DNA from: Alectoria sarmentosa
Lineage: Eukaryota; Ascomycota; Lecanoromycetes; Lecanorales; Parmeliaceae
Direction of reading: 5' to 3'
NCBI GenBank assembly: GCA_009733775.1
Contig: WOGZ01000006.1
Location: 186,001-250,000, forward strand
DNA: 64,000 bases
Made by a program: the position numbers and the translations under genes. The notes under the pieces are model-generated. The model worked only from the letters and a program-made list of their open reading frames with translations, was not told where the DNA came from and did no database searches. The number at the start of each line of letters is the position of its first letter. Positions within the stretch are counted from its first letter, which is position 1. Of the stretch, positions 20,897-30,889 are shown in pieces.

Positions 20897-21879
20897 ATGC
20901 CTGTGATGGGGGATGATAGTGAGGAAGATGTGGGCGATGGTTTCCTCTCAGACGATTCGAGCTTCTATGGTCCGTTCTTTCTCCAGTCAAGAGCTCCAAA
21001 GCTCCTTCCGTTGAATCAACCTTAGGGGACGATCACCTCCGCACTGAGCTCCAAGACCGTGCAGCAACATTCGACCCTTTTCCTTATTGGTCTACTCATG
21101 ACAACGAACTCTCCGTCATCGCTGCCACCTCAATGGCTCAAGCCTACACTTCTGCTCCTTCGCCGAAGAAGCTCTACAACATGTATGAGGGCGACGGCGC
21201 CGGCCGCCAGTTATCAGAGACCGTCGCCGCCTTTTTATCCCGACTACCCCCTCTCACCACACATGTCGACAATCTCGGCTATTGGATCTACATAGCAGAC
21301 CCGCACTCCAAATCACGCCCCACGGATGAGGACCGAGCAGGATTCATGGAAAAAGGCCACGAGATTCTCGGAGACTTCGAGACCACAAGAGCTGGCATCG
21401 AAGCCTCAATGGCTGGCAAAGCTAAGAACACAATCGGCCGCAAACTGACACCCTTACGTAAGCAAATGGAGGCGGACCTCTACGCTGTTGCCAAGGAAAA
21501 AGGGTGTACGTCTGGGAAATGGATGCTCTTCCCAACGACAGATGACGTCAACAGATTCTGGTCTCTTGTCGCTACAGCGACGGCGACCGGAGAGCTTGGG
21601 CATGCGGCCAAGGTCGCTACGGATGACGGGTCGGGGAATGTGAGGCCGAGGTTGATCTGTATCTACACGGAAGATTTCTCGGACAAAGAAGATGTAAAGA
21701 GAGTGCTGGACAGACTGGTTGGTATGGGACTGGTGAATAGGAAAGGTCCCATGGGCGAGGCGAGGGGTATATATTACAAGGCGGACGTCTTCACGTACCT
21801 GGGGATTGAGAGCAAGAATGAGTGGGGGCTGAAGGCGAGCCTCTTCTCTTCGAATGATGTCCTGGCTGAGGAGAAGTAG
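20897..21879 (+). CDS. DUF1917 (C11orf68/UPF0696-like) protein
   Basis: This is a conserved eukaryotic protein family with an eIF4E-like fold and no settled function. The exons are 20897..20969 and 21026..21879, giving 308 residues. Exon 1 encodes an acidic start (MGDDSEEDVGDGFLSDDSSFYG). The 56-nt intron has a slightly unusual donor, GTCCGT. Exon 2 continues HLRTELQDRAATFDPFPYW and runs into the domain with WIYIADPHSKSR, FMEKGHEIL, GKWMLFPTTDDVNRFWSLVATATATGELG and RPRLICIYTEDFSDKEDVKRVLDRL. The ATG at 21133 would miss the first exon and the upstream in-frame sequence. Domain assignment is good; role unknown. Confidence 0.8.
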
Positions 21880-22304
21880 AAGGATTGAAGAGACGGAAAG
21901 AGCTGGATGTAGGTGGTTCAGTACAGCTGACGCGCTGATCATGGCTTTCGTGAAAGTACTTGAGCGTAATTGCTTGAGCAGCGGATACCCCTATTTGCCG
22001 CATATCGCTCTTAATTCTTTAAAAGAAAGCTGTCACTGCGGACTGCGTTTATGAGTCAAGTGATTGATCTGCAAAGTTTGCACTCGCTCCATTGTGGTAT
22101 CGCAATGGACACAGCTCCTTGCGTAGAGGGGAGCAGACACAAGCCAAAAGATGATGAATAATGCAAAAATCGAACCTTGCTCAAAGCACATCTCATCTCA
22201 TGAGGTCTCTCGTCGCTGCGGCCAAATGTTTTTGAATCTCACGGGGAATCCAATGTCTGACGGAGCTGTAACGCCAGCTTGATGCTTCTAATTTCTCGGG
22301 TTGT
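21880..22304. other. convergent intergenic, no gene seen
   Basis: It is the 3' flank of the DUF1917 gene and of RPN12. No feature beyond short reading frames is seen. Confidence 0.5.
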
Positions 22305-23186
22305 CTAAACGATAGTCTCCAGCTCTCTGGCATATCCGATCGTGTTCTCGATGACCTGTCCACTCGCCACGAGAATCTCCTTCTCATTTCTCACGCCCTC
22401 TCCTTGCTGTAACGGGAAGTATATTCTGCCATCCTTGACGACCCAGCCCCTACCCTGGGCAAACTCTACCACGCTGCCTTCACTCTCTAGGAAAAGTAAA
22501 TTCTTCGCGTTGGCGATGGGAAGAGACGGGTAAGCTTTTTCGGAGCATGATGCGATTTCCGAGCGGATAGTGCCGATCAGCACCTGGCAAAGACTGTCAG
22601 CAACAGCGTTCGACCATGTAAGCACTGGATCACCCACCTCACTGAAAACCCCAAACTCCTCCCCAGGCACCCCTTCCCTCTTCGTAGCACCCCACACGCG
22701 ATCGTAGCTCCCTTCCATCAACCACCTTTCCAACTTGACCGGATACCCGATGAACTTGTCCTCCTCGAGCCCAGCGCCTGTGCTACCTCCCATCTCCACT
22801 TCCAGCCCTTCCAGGACGGTGTGAAAGCCCGCATAATCCCCTTTGGTCAGTAAGAGCAGCAGGTACAGTCCCGTGACTTTGCTCCGTTGGCCATCGCCTG
22901 CCGGCTTGAAGGAGGAGGGTGGCAGCTCGTAGAAGGGAAGTAGTTGCTGGAAGTAGCGGGTGAAGGCATCTGGATCCTGGAGGCGGATGGAGAGCAGAGC
23001 GCCGGTCTCGAGAGTGGCGCGGGCGAGTCCCAGCAGCTGCGGAGAGGTGGTGGGGGCGGGCAGCAGGGCGTTGAGATTGAGTAGCTGACGTTTGGCGGTT
23101 GAGAGGAGGGAGGCGATCTTCTGCGGTGATGGAGGCGGCGACGATTGCAGCTGTGTGAGTGTGGTGTTCAGCTCGGTGGTGGACAT
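22305..23186 (-). CDS. RPN12: Rpn12, 26S proteasome lid subunit
   Basis: Rpn12 (PSMD8) is the last subunit to enter the proteasome lid and triggers its docking to the base. The exons are 23186..22638 and 22583..22305, giving 275 residues, matching the yeast length of about 274. The helical N-terminal repeat region is followed by the PCI-type winged-helix region with IGTIRSEIASCSEKAYPSLPIANAKNLLFL and VVEFAQGRGW. The intron (22637..22584) is 54 nt long, begins GTGGGTG and ends TTTGCCAG. It has no in-frame stop, so retention would add 18 residues without breaking the frame. I removed it because family members join FSE directly to VLIGTIRSE. ATG 23186 is preferred over 23366. Confidence 0.92.
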   Translation of the reverse strand: MSTTELNTTLTQLQSSPPPSPQKIASLLSTAKRQLLNLNALLPAPTTSPQLLGLARATLETGALLSIRLQDPDAFTRYFQQLLPFYELPPSSFKPAGDGQRSKVTGLYLLLLLTKGDYAGFHTVLEGLEVEMGGSTGAGLEEDKFIGYPVKLERWLMEGSYDRVWGATKREGVPGEEFGVFSEVGDPVLTWSNAVADSLCQVLIGTIRSEIASCSEKAYPSLPIANAKNLLFLESEGSVVEFAQGRGWVVKDGRIYFPLQQGEGVRNEKEILVASGQVIENTIGYARELETIV

Positions 23187-23785
23187 GTTGGGCGACGCAG
23201 TGCGGGTTTGTGGGATGCTAATGAGCTGGGTTTGACGTGTTTTGCCAAAGGCTGAAGCTTTGGCCGAGGCCGTTGAGAGAATAGAGCGTAGCGCGACAAT
23301 CGCCGGCTGAAAGCCGGCCCGAAGCGTGGCGGAGAGATGTCCGATCCATGTCATCGGCAGCCACAAGGGTCCAAAAGCCGTTGGTGCCGTTGCTCACTGA
23401 CACTGACTTTCCTTTATCTTCTTCTTGCCGTCGATGGTCGATGCTTTGACGAGAATCCGATGGTGGATCAGAAAGAATAAAGTATGAGAGCATGGGCAAG
23501 CTTCCAATATGTACGAAAGCGTCATGTGGCTTGGATCTCTTGGAAACAAAGCATTGCTTCTTTTTCCAGTCACCCGATCAGAATGAATAGCACTACTACT
23601 TCCTAGGCCGTTTTCTATTTAATAACTACATCCTGCTGACCTTTCCTCCACAACTTACATCCTTACCTTCTTCCCTTCTTCCCTCCCGTCCCCAACTATT
23701 TTTATCATTCACAAGCTCCAGAACAATCAGCCGACTCCACCATCGAACCTGTCCCACCAGGCCCAGTCCTTGACCTTACCATATC
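23187..23785. other. divergent promoter region
   Basis: It lies between RPN12 (minus) and the 72-residue protein gene (plus). Pyrimidine-rich tracts at about 23640-23700 are typical of a fungal core promoter. No gene is seen. Confidence 0.5.
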
Positions 23786-24100
23786 ATGGACTCTGCCTCC
23801 GCACCTAATACCGGAGGTGCCGGTGTCACAGACGACCGCGACTACATGGACAAAGGCCTCGATGCCGTCGAGAAGAAGTTCGGAGGACAGCGCTTTTCGG
23901 ATCCGAGCAAGAATCGTGCCATGAACGAAAAGATTACGGATTTCATTCGAAAGATGTTTGAGAAAGTCACCGGGTGAGTCTAACCAATTCCCACAGAGAC
24001 TCTACTGTAGTACTTGGTACGCCTGTTGCTATTGCTGTTGCTATGCTGATACCCCATGCGTGCGCTTAGGAAGAAGGTGCCCGCCAAATTCTCCAATTGA
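23786..24100 (+). CDS. small conserved fungal protein, 72 residues
   Basis: The exons are 23786..23973 and 24070..24100. The second exon adds only KKVPAKFSN. The protein reads TDDRDYMDKGLDAVEKKFGGQ then DPSKNRAMNEKITDFIRKMFEKVTGKK, a charged helical sequence. I recall similar short proteins in ascomycetes without an assigned function. The intron boundary (GG|GTGAGT ... CTTAG|G) is canonical and keeps the frame. The alternative, reading through the first exon, would stop at once after VTG, also giving a plausible short product. Confidence 0.7.
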
Positions 24101-24414
24101 GACGTGCAATGATGGAATCGGGCTCGCACGAGACTTTGGTGGCATGCGCTGGCGTGCCTTAAGGATACCCATGACGAGTGTAAAAACGTTATGTGCTAGC
24201 GATGGCTTCGTGCGGTGGATAGTCGGCTGGAAAGATACCCCTATGAAGTTTTGACGAGATACTTGAGATTGCTCTGAATGTCTAGTTCATTTTCTGCTCT
24301 TGAGCTTCGTTCCTGATCTTTGGGCTCACCAGACACAGATGCTGGCATACCAGATAGTGCTTTCCATGACCTTCAGATATGGAACAAAGCTGTTTCTCCA
24401 TTGTCGAAAAGGGC

Positions 24415-27219
24415 TCAGGCAAAAGCGATAAGTGATTGCATTCGCCCTGCCAGTTCCGGGCTCACATCTCCATCTGCCATTGCTACGTCCCCATTTGCCT
24501 TCTTTACGTTGTTGAAAACATCGTCCTCTTCAGCAGCGCTCGACCCAGCCCAATTGCTCGCCTTCACTCCATTATCCATACCATCAGCCCTCGCGAGAGC
24601 GTTGTACCGATTGTAGCCTGGTGGCTCCAAGGCACCTAGCCCTGTCCTGTCTTCAGCATCTCCGTCAACGTCATCGCTGTTGTAGATAAATTCGTTGCTC
24701 CTCTGCCCATAGCGATTCGTTGCATCAATCTCTTCCTTCCCTTTCCCCTTGTCCTTTTTCTTGCTAGCTTTCCTCTTCTTTCTTCTCTTCTTCGCACTCA
24801 CATCTCCATGCAACTCGGGATCCCATCTCTCATCGAGTTCATCCGCACCTCGGTTCATGATCCGGGAAAGTAGCTCGCCCGCTACACGGCGATAATCCAT
24901 TGATTCATACCCCTCTACTTGTTCCTTCAATCCCGACCATGCAGCTCTCTTGTCTGTGGAGGTCCATGTCGCTCGGAATTCGTCATCTCCAAGAGATTTC
25001 CACGGAATGTTTCCCTCTTCAGGAACACCAGTATCCAATACTGCCTCCAGCAAAGCATGTATGTCCCCAGGCTTCATGTTGGCGACTTTCTTATAAGCCA
25101 ATTTCATCCTCCACGGATTTTTTCCCGGGGTAGACTTCTTCTTTTCGATCTCTCGTGATTCCCTGATAGCTTTCAGGTAGTCTGCTTGCTCCCGCTTCTT
25201 CAGCTGACCCCACTTGAAGCTGCACTGTAACCGTGATCTTCCCCCACCATGTTCGCCCATACGATCGCTGACAGACTGCCAATTGATGTGTTTCATGTCT
25301 TCAACTTCCTGATCGGATTCGGTCCCCGCCTCAGGCTCTCCATCACCATCCTTTTCTGCGCGCATCCGGTCCTCTTTCATAAGCTGCATACATTCAAGTA
25401 TTGCTGTACACAGATTTACAACTTCCACATCTGTCCATTGCTCTCGGTTGCGGTGCTCCGAGTTGACTAGATAGTTTCGCCATCGATCCCGGCAGTCTTC
25501 AGGCATGCGGCCCAGCAAATCGCCAATCTCCTTCCATACTTTACCTTTCTCTTCAACCGCTTGCTTCAGCATCTCATCTTCTTCTGCACTCCACGGCCCG
25601 CGTGAGAAATTATGGAATCGACGTCTAGAGAATTTCTGAACGGACATCCGAGGACGATAGGGCAGGATGTCATGGATCTCGTTGAAGAGCGCTGTCACTT
25701 GAGTATTCCCTCGCATTTGAGTTTGAATCAAACTATTGAATTGCCAGATGGTCATGTCGTTCGCTTCGCAATGATTGTCGCGAAAAGCATCCAACTTCAA
25801 GCCCTCCGCAGCTGAGAATGCGCCTCCGTTCTCCGCTTTGTCTTTCGGTAGACGCTCAACCCCATCGCATTTTTGCTTGCCTTCACGCTCCTTCTTTGAT
25901 CTGGGTTTTTTTATTTCGCCCTTTTCCTTGCGCCGGGCGCTCTTCTTGGCTTGCTCTCCAGCAGCATCTCCATCGGCAACGCTGTCCATGAAAGGTGAGC
26001 CGAGCCCGGGTGATGTCTGTCTTTGCATATCCTCAAATCCAGGCAAAACCTGGTCTTGTACATTTTCTTGATCATGCTGGAAGGCATAAGGACTCATATA
26101 CGGTAGATCGGTGGTGTTAGCGCCTCGCAATTCTTCCAGCCGTCTACGTTTGCATGGTTGTGAAGAGCCATGCTTGTCAAAATCTCTTCCGTTCTGCTGT
26201 AAGACGTTGAGGTCTTCATCGTCCAAGATACTCAAGTCGGCCGATGGTGGAAGAGCATTTACACTGTGCAATTCGGGATCAATAGGCATCCCAATGCCTT
26301 TATATTTGTTGAACAGATTAGCTGGGCTCATGTCGATTTCGACGAAATCATCGAAGGCTTCGAAACCGTAGTCTGGGATATGCTGACCTTGTTCGTGCGC
26401 AAAACTTTGCTCGTAATCTTCTTCATCGTCTGTGCGCCTCTTGCGCTTATTCTTCTTTTGCTTCTTAGCGTTCTGAGGCAAAGCATTCAGATTTGTAGGT
26501 AGTGGATAGGTTGCATGCATGCTTTGTCCGTCCTCGTCTTGATCAAAAGGAGATAGTGGCTGTTGCGAGAAGCTAAACATATCATGATCTGGGATACCAG
26601 ACGGATCAGCACTTCCGGTGTCCTTTGCATATTCCTCATATGCGGCAACATCCTCGTCGTCAGTAAGAATGTCGTCAAGAGCATTTGCCGGGGGGATGTT
26701 CGGGCGGTATGGCGATATCGACGAGCGATCAATCTGCCCTGGGGGGGTGGATGGGAGGTCTGGGTACTGCTTCGCTTCATTGGAGCGCTCCTCACTGCCA
26801 GTAGACTCGTAAATATTGACTCGACCTCGCTTCTTTGTACCTCGTCTGTCATTCGTCTTGCGGCCGTTGGACATCCGTACAGGCTCTGTATCATCCAAGT
26901 AGGGATTTGTAGAAGGGCGCGTTGGAGAACTTTCGGCCCTGAGCTGCACTGAAGCTGCTTGCTTATCCTCATAGTACGGAGCCATTTTATGATGAACCGG
27001 AGCCTCGCTCATATGCATCAGAGCGAGTGCGCTCTCTTCCTCTTGATCAATGGATCTTTCCATCTCAGCGCTCTTTTTTTTGCTCTTCTTCGATTTGCGC
27101 CTCTTGTCTATGCTCTTTCCTTGGTGTTCCATGATGGACGGTTCTGCTGGTGGCAACTGGGGTTGAGATGACCGCTGACCCATGTCAACACGCGGTCGAG
27201 AAGCCCTTAAGCTGACCAT
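24415..27219 (-). CDS. Myb-domain DNA-binding protein, Reb1/TTF1-like
   Basis: This single-exon gene encodes up to 934 residues. The first half is disordered, with basic clusters (KRRKSKKSKKKS, KKQKKNKRKRR, KSARRKEKGEIKKPRSKKE). The DNA-binding part starts near residue 540: FHNFSRGPWSAEEDEMLKQAV, then WKEIGDLLGRMPEDCRDRWRNYL, and a second unit REQWTDVEVVNLC ... INWQSVSDRMG. The order and the RMPEDCRDRWRNYL signature resemble Reb1 and mammalian TTF1, which bind rDNA terminators and act as roadblock terminators or nucleosome-positioning factors. Whether this one binds rDNA is inferred. In-frame ATGs at 27219, 27183 and later leave the exact start open. A KKRRKKRKASKKKDKGKGKEE-like basic block occurs near the C-terminus. 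Confidence 0.8.
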   Translation of the reverse strand: MVSLRASRPRVDMGQRSSQPQLPPAEPSIMEHQGKSIDKRRKSKKSKKKSAEMERSIDQEEESALALMHMSEAPVHHKMAPYYEDKQAASVQLRAESSPTRPSTNPYLDDTEPVRMSNGRKTNDRRGTKKRGRVNIYESTGSEERSNEAKQYPDLPSTPPGQIDRSSISPYRPNIPPANALDDILTDDEDVAAYEEYAKDTGSADPSGIPDHDMFSFSQQPLSPFDQDEDGQSMHATYPLPTNLNALPQNAKKQKKNKRKRRTDDEEDYEQSFAHEQGQHIPDYGFEAFDDFVEIDMSPANLFNKYKGIGMPIDPELHSVNALPPSADLSILDDEDLNVLQQNGRDFDKHGSSQPCKRRRLEELRGANTTDLPYMSPYAFQHDQENVQDQVLPGFEDMQRQTSPGLGSPFMDSVADGDAAGEQAKKSARRKEKGEIKKPRSKKEREGKQKCDGVERLPKDKAENGGAFSAAEGLKLDAFRDNHCEANDMTIWQFNSLIQTQMRGNTQVTALFNEIHDILPYRPRMSVQKFSRRRFHNFSRGPWSAEEDEMLKQAVEEKGKVWKEIGDLLGRMPEDCRDRWRNYLVNSEHRNREQWTDVEVVNLCTAILECMQLMKEDRMRAEKDGDGEPEAGTESDQEVEDMKHINWQSVSDRMGEHGGGRSRLQCSFKWGQLKKREQADYLKAIRESREIEKKKSTPGKNPWRMKLAYKKVANMKPGDIHALLEAVLDTGVPEEGNIPWKSLGDDEFRATWTSTDKRAAWSGLKEQVEGYESMDYRRVAGELLSRIMNRGADELDERWDPELHGDVSAKKRRKKRKASKKKDKGKGKEEIDATNRYGQRSNEFIYNSDDVDGDAEDRTGLGALEPPGYNRYNALARADGMDNGVKASNWAGSSAAEEDDVFNNVKKANGDVAMADGDVSPELAGRMQSLIAFA

Positions 27220-27660
27220 TTCTCCTTCTGATGTTTACCGTGTCGAAGGGTTGTAAGGTGGTCGATCCGGGTAGTCAAAGTGAAGAGATTTTGAAGCGAG
27301 GAGAGAGAGTGAAAGGTGTTAATTGGAGGCCTAGCGAGACACTAGTCTACTGGCGGGAATTGCAGCCGGGGATAAAGAAGTTGTTGGTGAAGCGGGGATT
27401 TGATGAGTCGGCAGAACAACAGGAGCCTTGATTCAAAGAAGTTTTCTCGCCTTGCCGATAAGGCCTACAGCGTCATTTCGAGATTACTTTTCTTTCAGAT
27501 AAAGAAGGTACACCACCAGGAAGATGTGGGATCAAAATCGCATGAAAATTGAAAATTGTCTTTTAAACGCTTTTGCCGCTTCCATGATCCCAAATGCCAC
27601 GCTAACCAAGCTTCCAGAAATTCCATCCAGAGTTTTGAACAATCTATGACTCTCGGATGC
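27220..27660. other. intergenic, no gene seen
   Basis: It is the upstream region of the Myb gene and the 3' flank of the allantoinase gene. No family resemblance is found in its short frames. Confidence 0.5.
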
Positions 27661-29172
27661 CTAGACTTTGACCCTTTGCTCTAATAACAGCTTACCTTCT
27701 GGCATTCTGCCCACGAACCCTCTTCCCCTCTCATACACTTTCCGCCCTCTTACCCATGTCTCCTTCACACACCCTTTCATCTTCTTCCCAGCGTACGCAC
27801 TCACCTTGTTTCGCCATAACATACCCTCACCACCCTCACCAATCACCCATTCCGCTTCATCATCGAAAACGCAAACATCGCCGTCAAATCCTACAGCCAA
27901 TTGCCCTTTGCTCTTCTCGAGCCCCACTTGTAAAGCTGTGTTGGCGCAGCACCAGCGTGCTATGTCCTCTGGTGTGATCTCTCGATTGTTCTGATAAGCA
28001 GAAGTCCAAAGGAGGGGAAGCCCAAGGCCAACCGAAGAGACGCCGCCCCACGCGGAGAAGAAATTGCCCGGTTCTTTGTCATCTTCGGAAGGTGGTGTAG
28101 GTAGCCGATTGCTAGCAATGGAAGGTGGAAGGAGCTTGAGCTCAGGTGTGCATGGTGAGTGATCAGATACTATAGTCTTGATTACGCTGTCATGTTCCCA
28201 AAGGAGTTCACCCCATAGCCCATCTTGGTTTGATTGCGTGCGTATGGGGGGACAGCATTTGTGTCTTGTATCGCCGTTCTGTATCTTTTCCGATGCTAGA
28301 GTCAGGTAATGGAAGCATGTCTCCGCTGTGATTTTGACACCAGCTTCTCGGGCTTCGCGGAGGAGCGGGATGGCTTCGATAGCTGAGAGATGGACGATGT
28401 GAAGAGGGAGGTTTGGAGCAAGATGTGCTAGAGAAAGAATTTCGGAAATGGCGTAGGTTTCAAATGAGGTTGGGCGCGAGGCAAGGAAGGTCTTGTATTC
28501 ATTTAGAGGACCGATTGGTGCTAGTGGTGGTAATGACCATTGCACGTTGTCGCCCACGGAATCTGCGATTGGAGGAATCATCTCGGCGTGAAACATCAAC
28601 GTTGTGGGCTCGTCTGCCAATTCGGCCATGACTTCTGCAATATCGGTCGATGAGACGGCCGGAAATTCCTCGACTCCGCTATCGATCAGGAAGCCTTTGA
28701 AACCTCTCACGCCCTCTTGGATAAGAGGTTTCAACTCTTGAACGTTTCCCGGGATGATGCCGCCATAGAAGCCCACATCGACCCAGCATTGTCCTTCGGC
28801 AGCTTTAACTTTTTCTCTCATTCCGTGTACGGTCGTTGTAGGCGGTATGGCGTTCAACGGCATATCAATGACGGTGGTCACTCCTCCAGATGCAGCAGCT
28901 TGAGTGCCTGTCCAAAACCCCTCCCATTCTGTCCGTCCAGGCTCGTTGAGATGGACATGCGCGTCGACGAGTCCAGGCAGCAATACATCGGGTGAATAGT
29001 CGATGTAAGGGGTTTCAGCAGGGAAGCTTGAAGGTGGAAGAACCGAGTGAAAGACTGAGGCGATTCTGCCAGTGCTGAGGGAGATGACTACTGTGGCAGC
29101 AGTCAGTTCGCCTGCTACGACGGCTCGAGAGGAGGCAAGGACAGTAATTGGAGGATGCTCTACTGTCGACAT
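27661..29172 (-). CDS. allantoinase
   Basis: Allantoinase opens allantoin to allantoate in purine catabolism and is needed when purines are the nitrogen source. The single exon encodes 503 residues. It is a cyclic amidohydrolase with the two-metal site visible: H72 and H74 in LVDAHVHLNEPGR, the carbamylated lysine K159 in VRGFKGFLIDSG, H195 in FHAEM, H261 in LHIVHLSA and D337 in VSDHSPCTPE. NEPGRTEWEGF and TTVIDMPLN are allantoinase-specific compared with dihydropyrimidinase. The start at 29172 (MSTVEHPPI) is preferred; 29220 would add 16 residues. No neighbouring ureide-pathway gene is visible, so it is not in a catabolic cluster here. Confidence 0.92.
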   Translation of the reverse strand: MSTVEHPPITVLASSRAVVAGELTAATVVISLSTGRIASVFHSVLPPSSFPAETPYIDYSPDVLLPGLVDAHVHLNEPGRTEWEGFWTGTQAAASGGVTTVIDMPLNAIPPTTTVHGMREKVKAAEGQCWVDVGFYGGIIPGNVQELKPLIQEGVRGFKGFLIDSGVEEFPAVSSTDIAEVMAELADEPTTLMFHAEMIPPIADSVGDNVQWSLPPLAPIGPLNEYKTFLASRPTSFETYAISEILSLAHLAPNLPLHIVHLSAIEAIPLLREAREAGVKITAETCFHYLTLASEKIQNGDTRHKCCPPIRTQSNQDGLWGELLWEHDSVIKTIVSDHSPCTPELKLLPPSIASNRLPTPPSEDDKEPGNFFSAWGGVSSVGLGLPLLWTSAYQNNREITPEDIARWCCANTALQVGLEKSKGQLAVGFDGDVCVFDDEAEWVIGEGGEGMLWRNKVSAYAGKKMKGCVKETWVRGRKVYERGRGFVGRMPEGKLLLEQRVKV

Positions 29173-30889
29173 GGTCGTGGTAGGATCCGTCGCCAAGAGA
29201 AAGCTTATGGTCTCTTCCACAAGGGGGGCTGCAGTGCCTTAATTGCTCTTCGAACTGGAGATACAAAGAGGTTTGTTGTACTTTGGGAGTAGTATGAGAT
29301 GATGGATGGGAATGCAAAGCTTATCAAACAGATAATGTTGTAAAAGGAAGACGGGGAAGGAGAGTGTTGAATAAATCTGAGTAAGCTTGGAGAGAACAGC
29401 AGGACTTGACATGTACAAAAGTGTTAAAAGCAAATATGCAGGGACAACAATGGCACTTTGTGGGGAATCTCGACCCTTCTTATCGTTTCACACTCCTTGA
29501 CTGCTCCCACGGGAGTCTCCGATCTAACCCTGGAGACATGGTCGCCAGGGGCCCTGTTGGGGTCGTCAGGTCAAGACTAGACATACTAACGTTTCCGTTA
29601 CTCGATCGTTGGAATCGTTTGGCTTATCGCAGCGGTGTTATCGAGTAATGACTTCGGAGCCGTGACCGGAAGCGTCTTTAATAACTTCTTTAACTTCTTC
29701 CTTGTGGTTGCAAAACCCGCAGGGATGTCGGAAAGTCGGAATGCGGCGCTTGATAACTAGCCGCCAAGCGAGATCCGTGTGCGTCGTCACTGTGCGAGGT
29801 AAAGTATTTCATGTACAATATTTTATGTACAACCCTAACCTCGTCAGTGGACATGATCATTCTGCTCCAGTGTCGACAAATTCTTTGTTTTGCATACGGA
29901 TAGACTTTACCCAGCATGCATGCCGAAGACCACAGCTTTGGACCTGCGTTGATGAAGCTTTGCACTTTCTATGCACGTGAATGCCGCTAGCTTATCTCAT
30001 CGAGTAATCGTTACTCGATGGCTTGCCATGAGACGTCAGAACAAAGAACCCCCCCACCATGGCTCATAGCCCTTGAGTAAGCGAGGCAATTGATTGATCT
30101 TGAAAGCCTTTCATCCTTGTTCATCATCCTGAAAAAAAGTCCGAAAGCTATTGCTGCAGGCCTGTCGAATTGACTCCTTCTGCAGGAGCGAGTAACGCCT
30201 TGAATTGAGGCCAAGCTCGGGTTCCTAGTGTTTGCTTTAGAAGCTTTTGAAGTTTGCACTAGAGTGGTGTGCGTCTTCCTCAATCAATTCAGCTATACAG
30301 AGCATTGCACCAGCGAAAGCATCTCGGGCTTCATTGTTGGGCTTATCGCGACTCACAACAGACATATGAATCCTTCAATCTCCTCAGGGATACGGTTCAA
30401 ATCTTTTGTCGACTGTTTCCGGGCGTGTATCTCAGAAGAATGTTGCGGTATGTTCTGCGAGATGACATGTGGATGAGATGTGGCTCAAGAGCAGTGACGG
30501 GCGTAGAGAGCTGGATTGGTATGGATGACGGATTGTGATTACATAGCAGGTTTCCAGCACAGCAGGCTGTACATCGGCGCTAGGTGCTTGTTTTATTATT
30601 AGCCGGTGTAAAACCACGGGAGTAGGTGTGGGATGTGGATCATGCACATGATCTCGTTGGTAAGCGGGCATAGTGCACACTGGCCTCTCAATTGGCTCTC
30701 GTGATATCGCCCGTTTCAAGTCCCATGCATGCGAAGGAAATTTTCCGCCAGCTTCCGCTTCATCGGCCTTTCCATCTTGTGTGTTGAAAATTTCCCCTTT
30801 GGACCTGTTGTTTGACATGACCTATTTCCACCCTTCCCTTTCTTACCTCGTCGGTCCGAACTGGCCATCACTTGGCTGTCTTCGTCGTC
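29173..30889. other. 1.7-kb divergent intergenic region with repeated ATCGAGTAA half-sites
   Basis: No gene is supported. The 9-mer ATCGAGTAA or its complement occurs at 29598-29606, 29640-29648 and twice in the palindrome 29999-30019. This is the upstream region of both the allantoinase and the 2-oxoglutarate oxygenase, so these may be regulatory sites. Confidence 0.5.
29999..30019. repeat. 21-bp palindrome ATCGAGTAA-tcg-TTACTCGAT
   Basis: Two perfect 9-bp arms are separated by 3 nt. The same arms occur as an inverted pair at 29598-29606 and 29640-29648, about 350 bp away. They may bind a dimeric regulator; this is inference. Confidence 0.6.

Noticed and set aside
20420..20999. Two minus-strand frames upstream of the DUF1917 gene
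   Set aside because: The plus strand of the same stretch carries the first exon of the DUF1917 gene, and the frames have no resemblance to known families.
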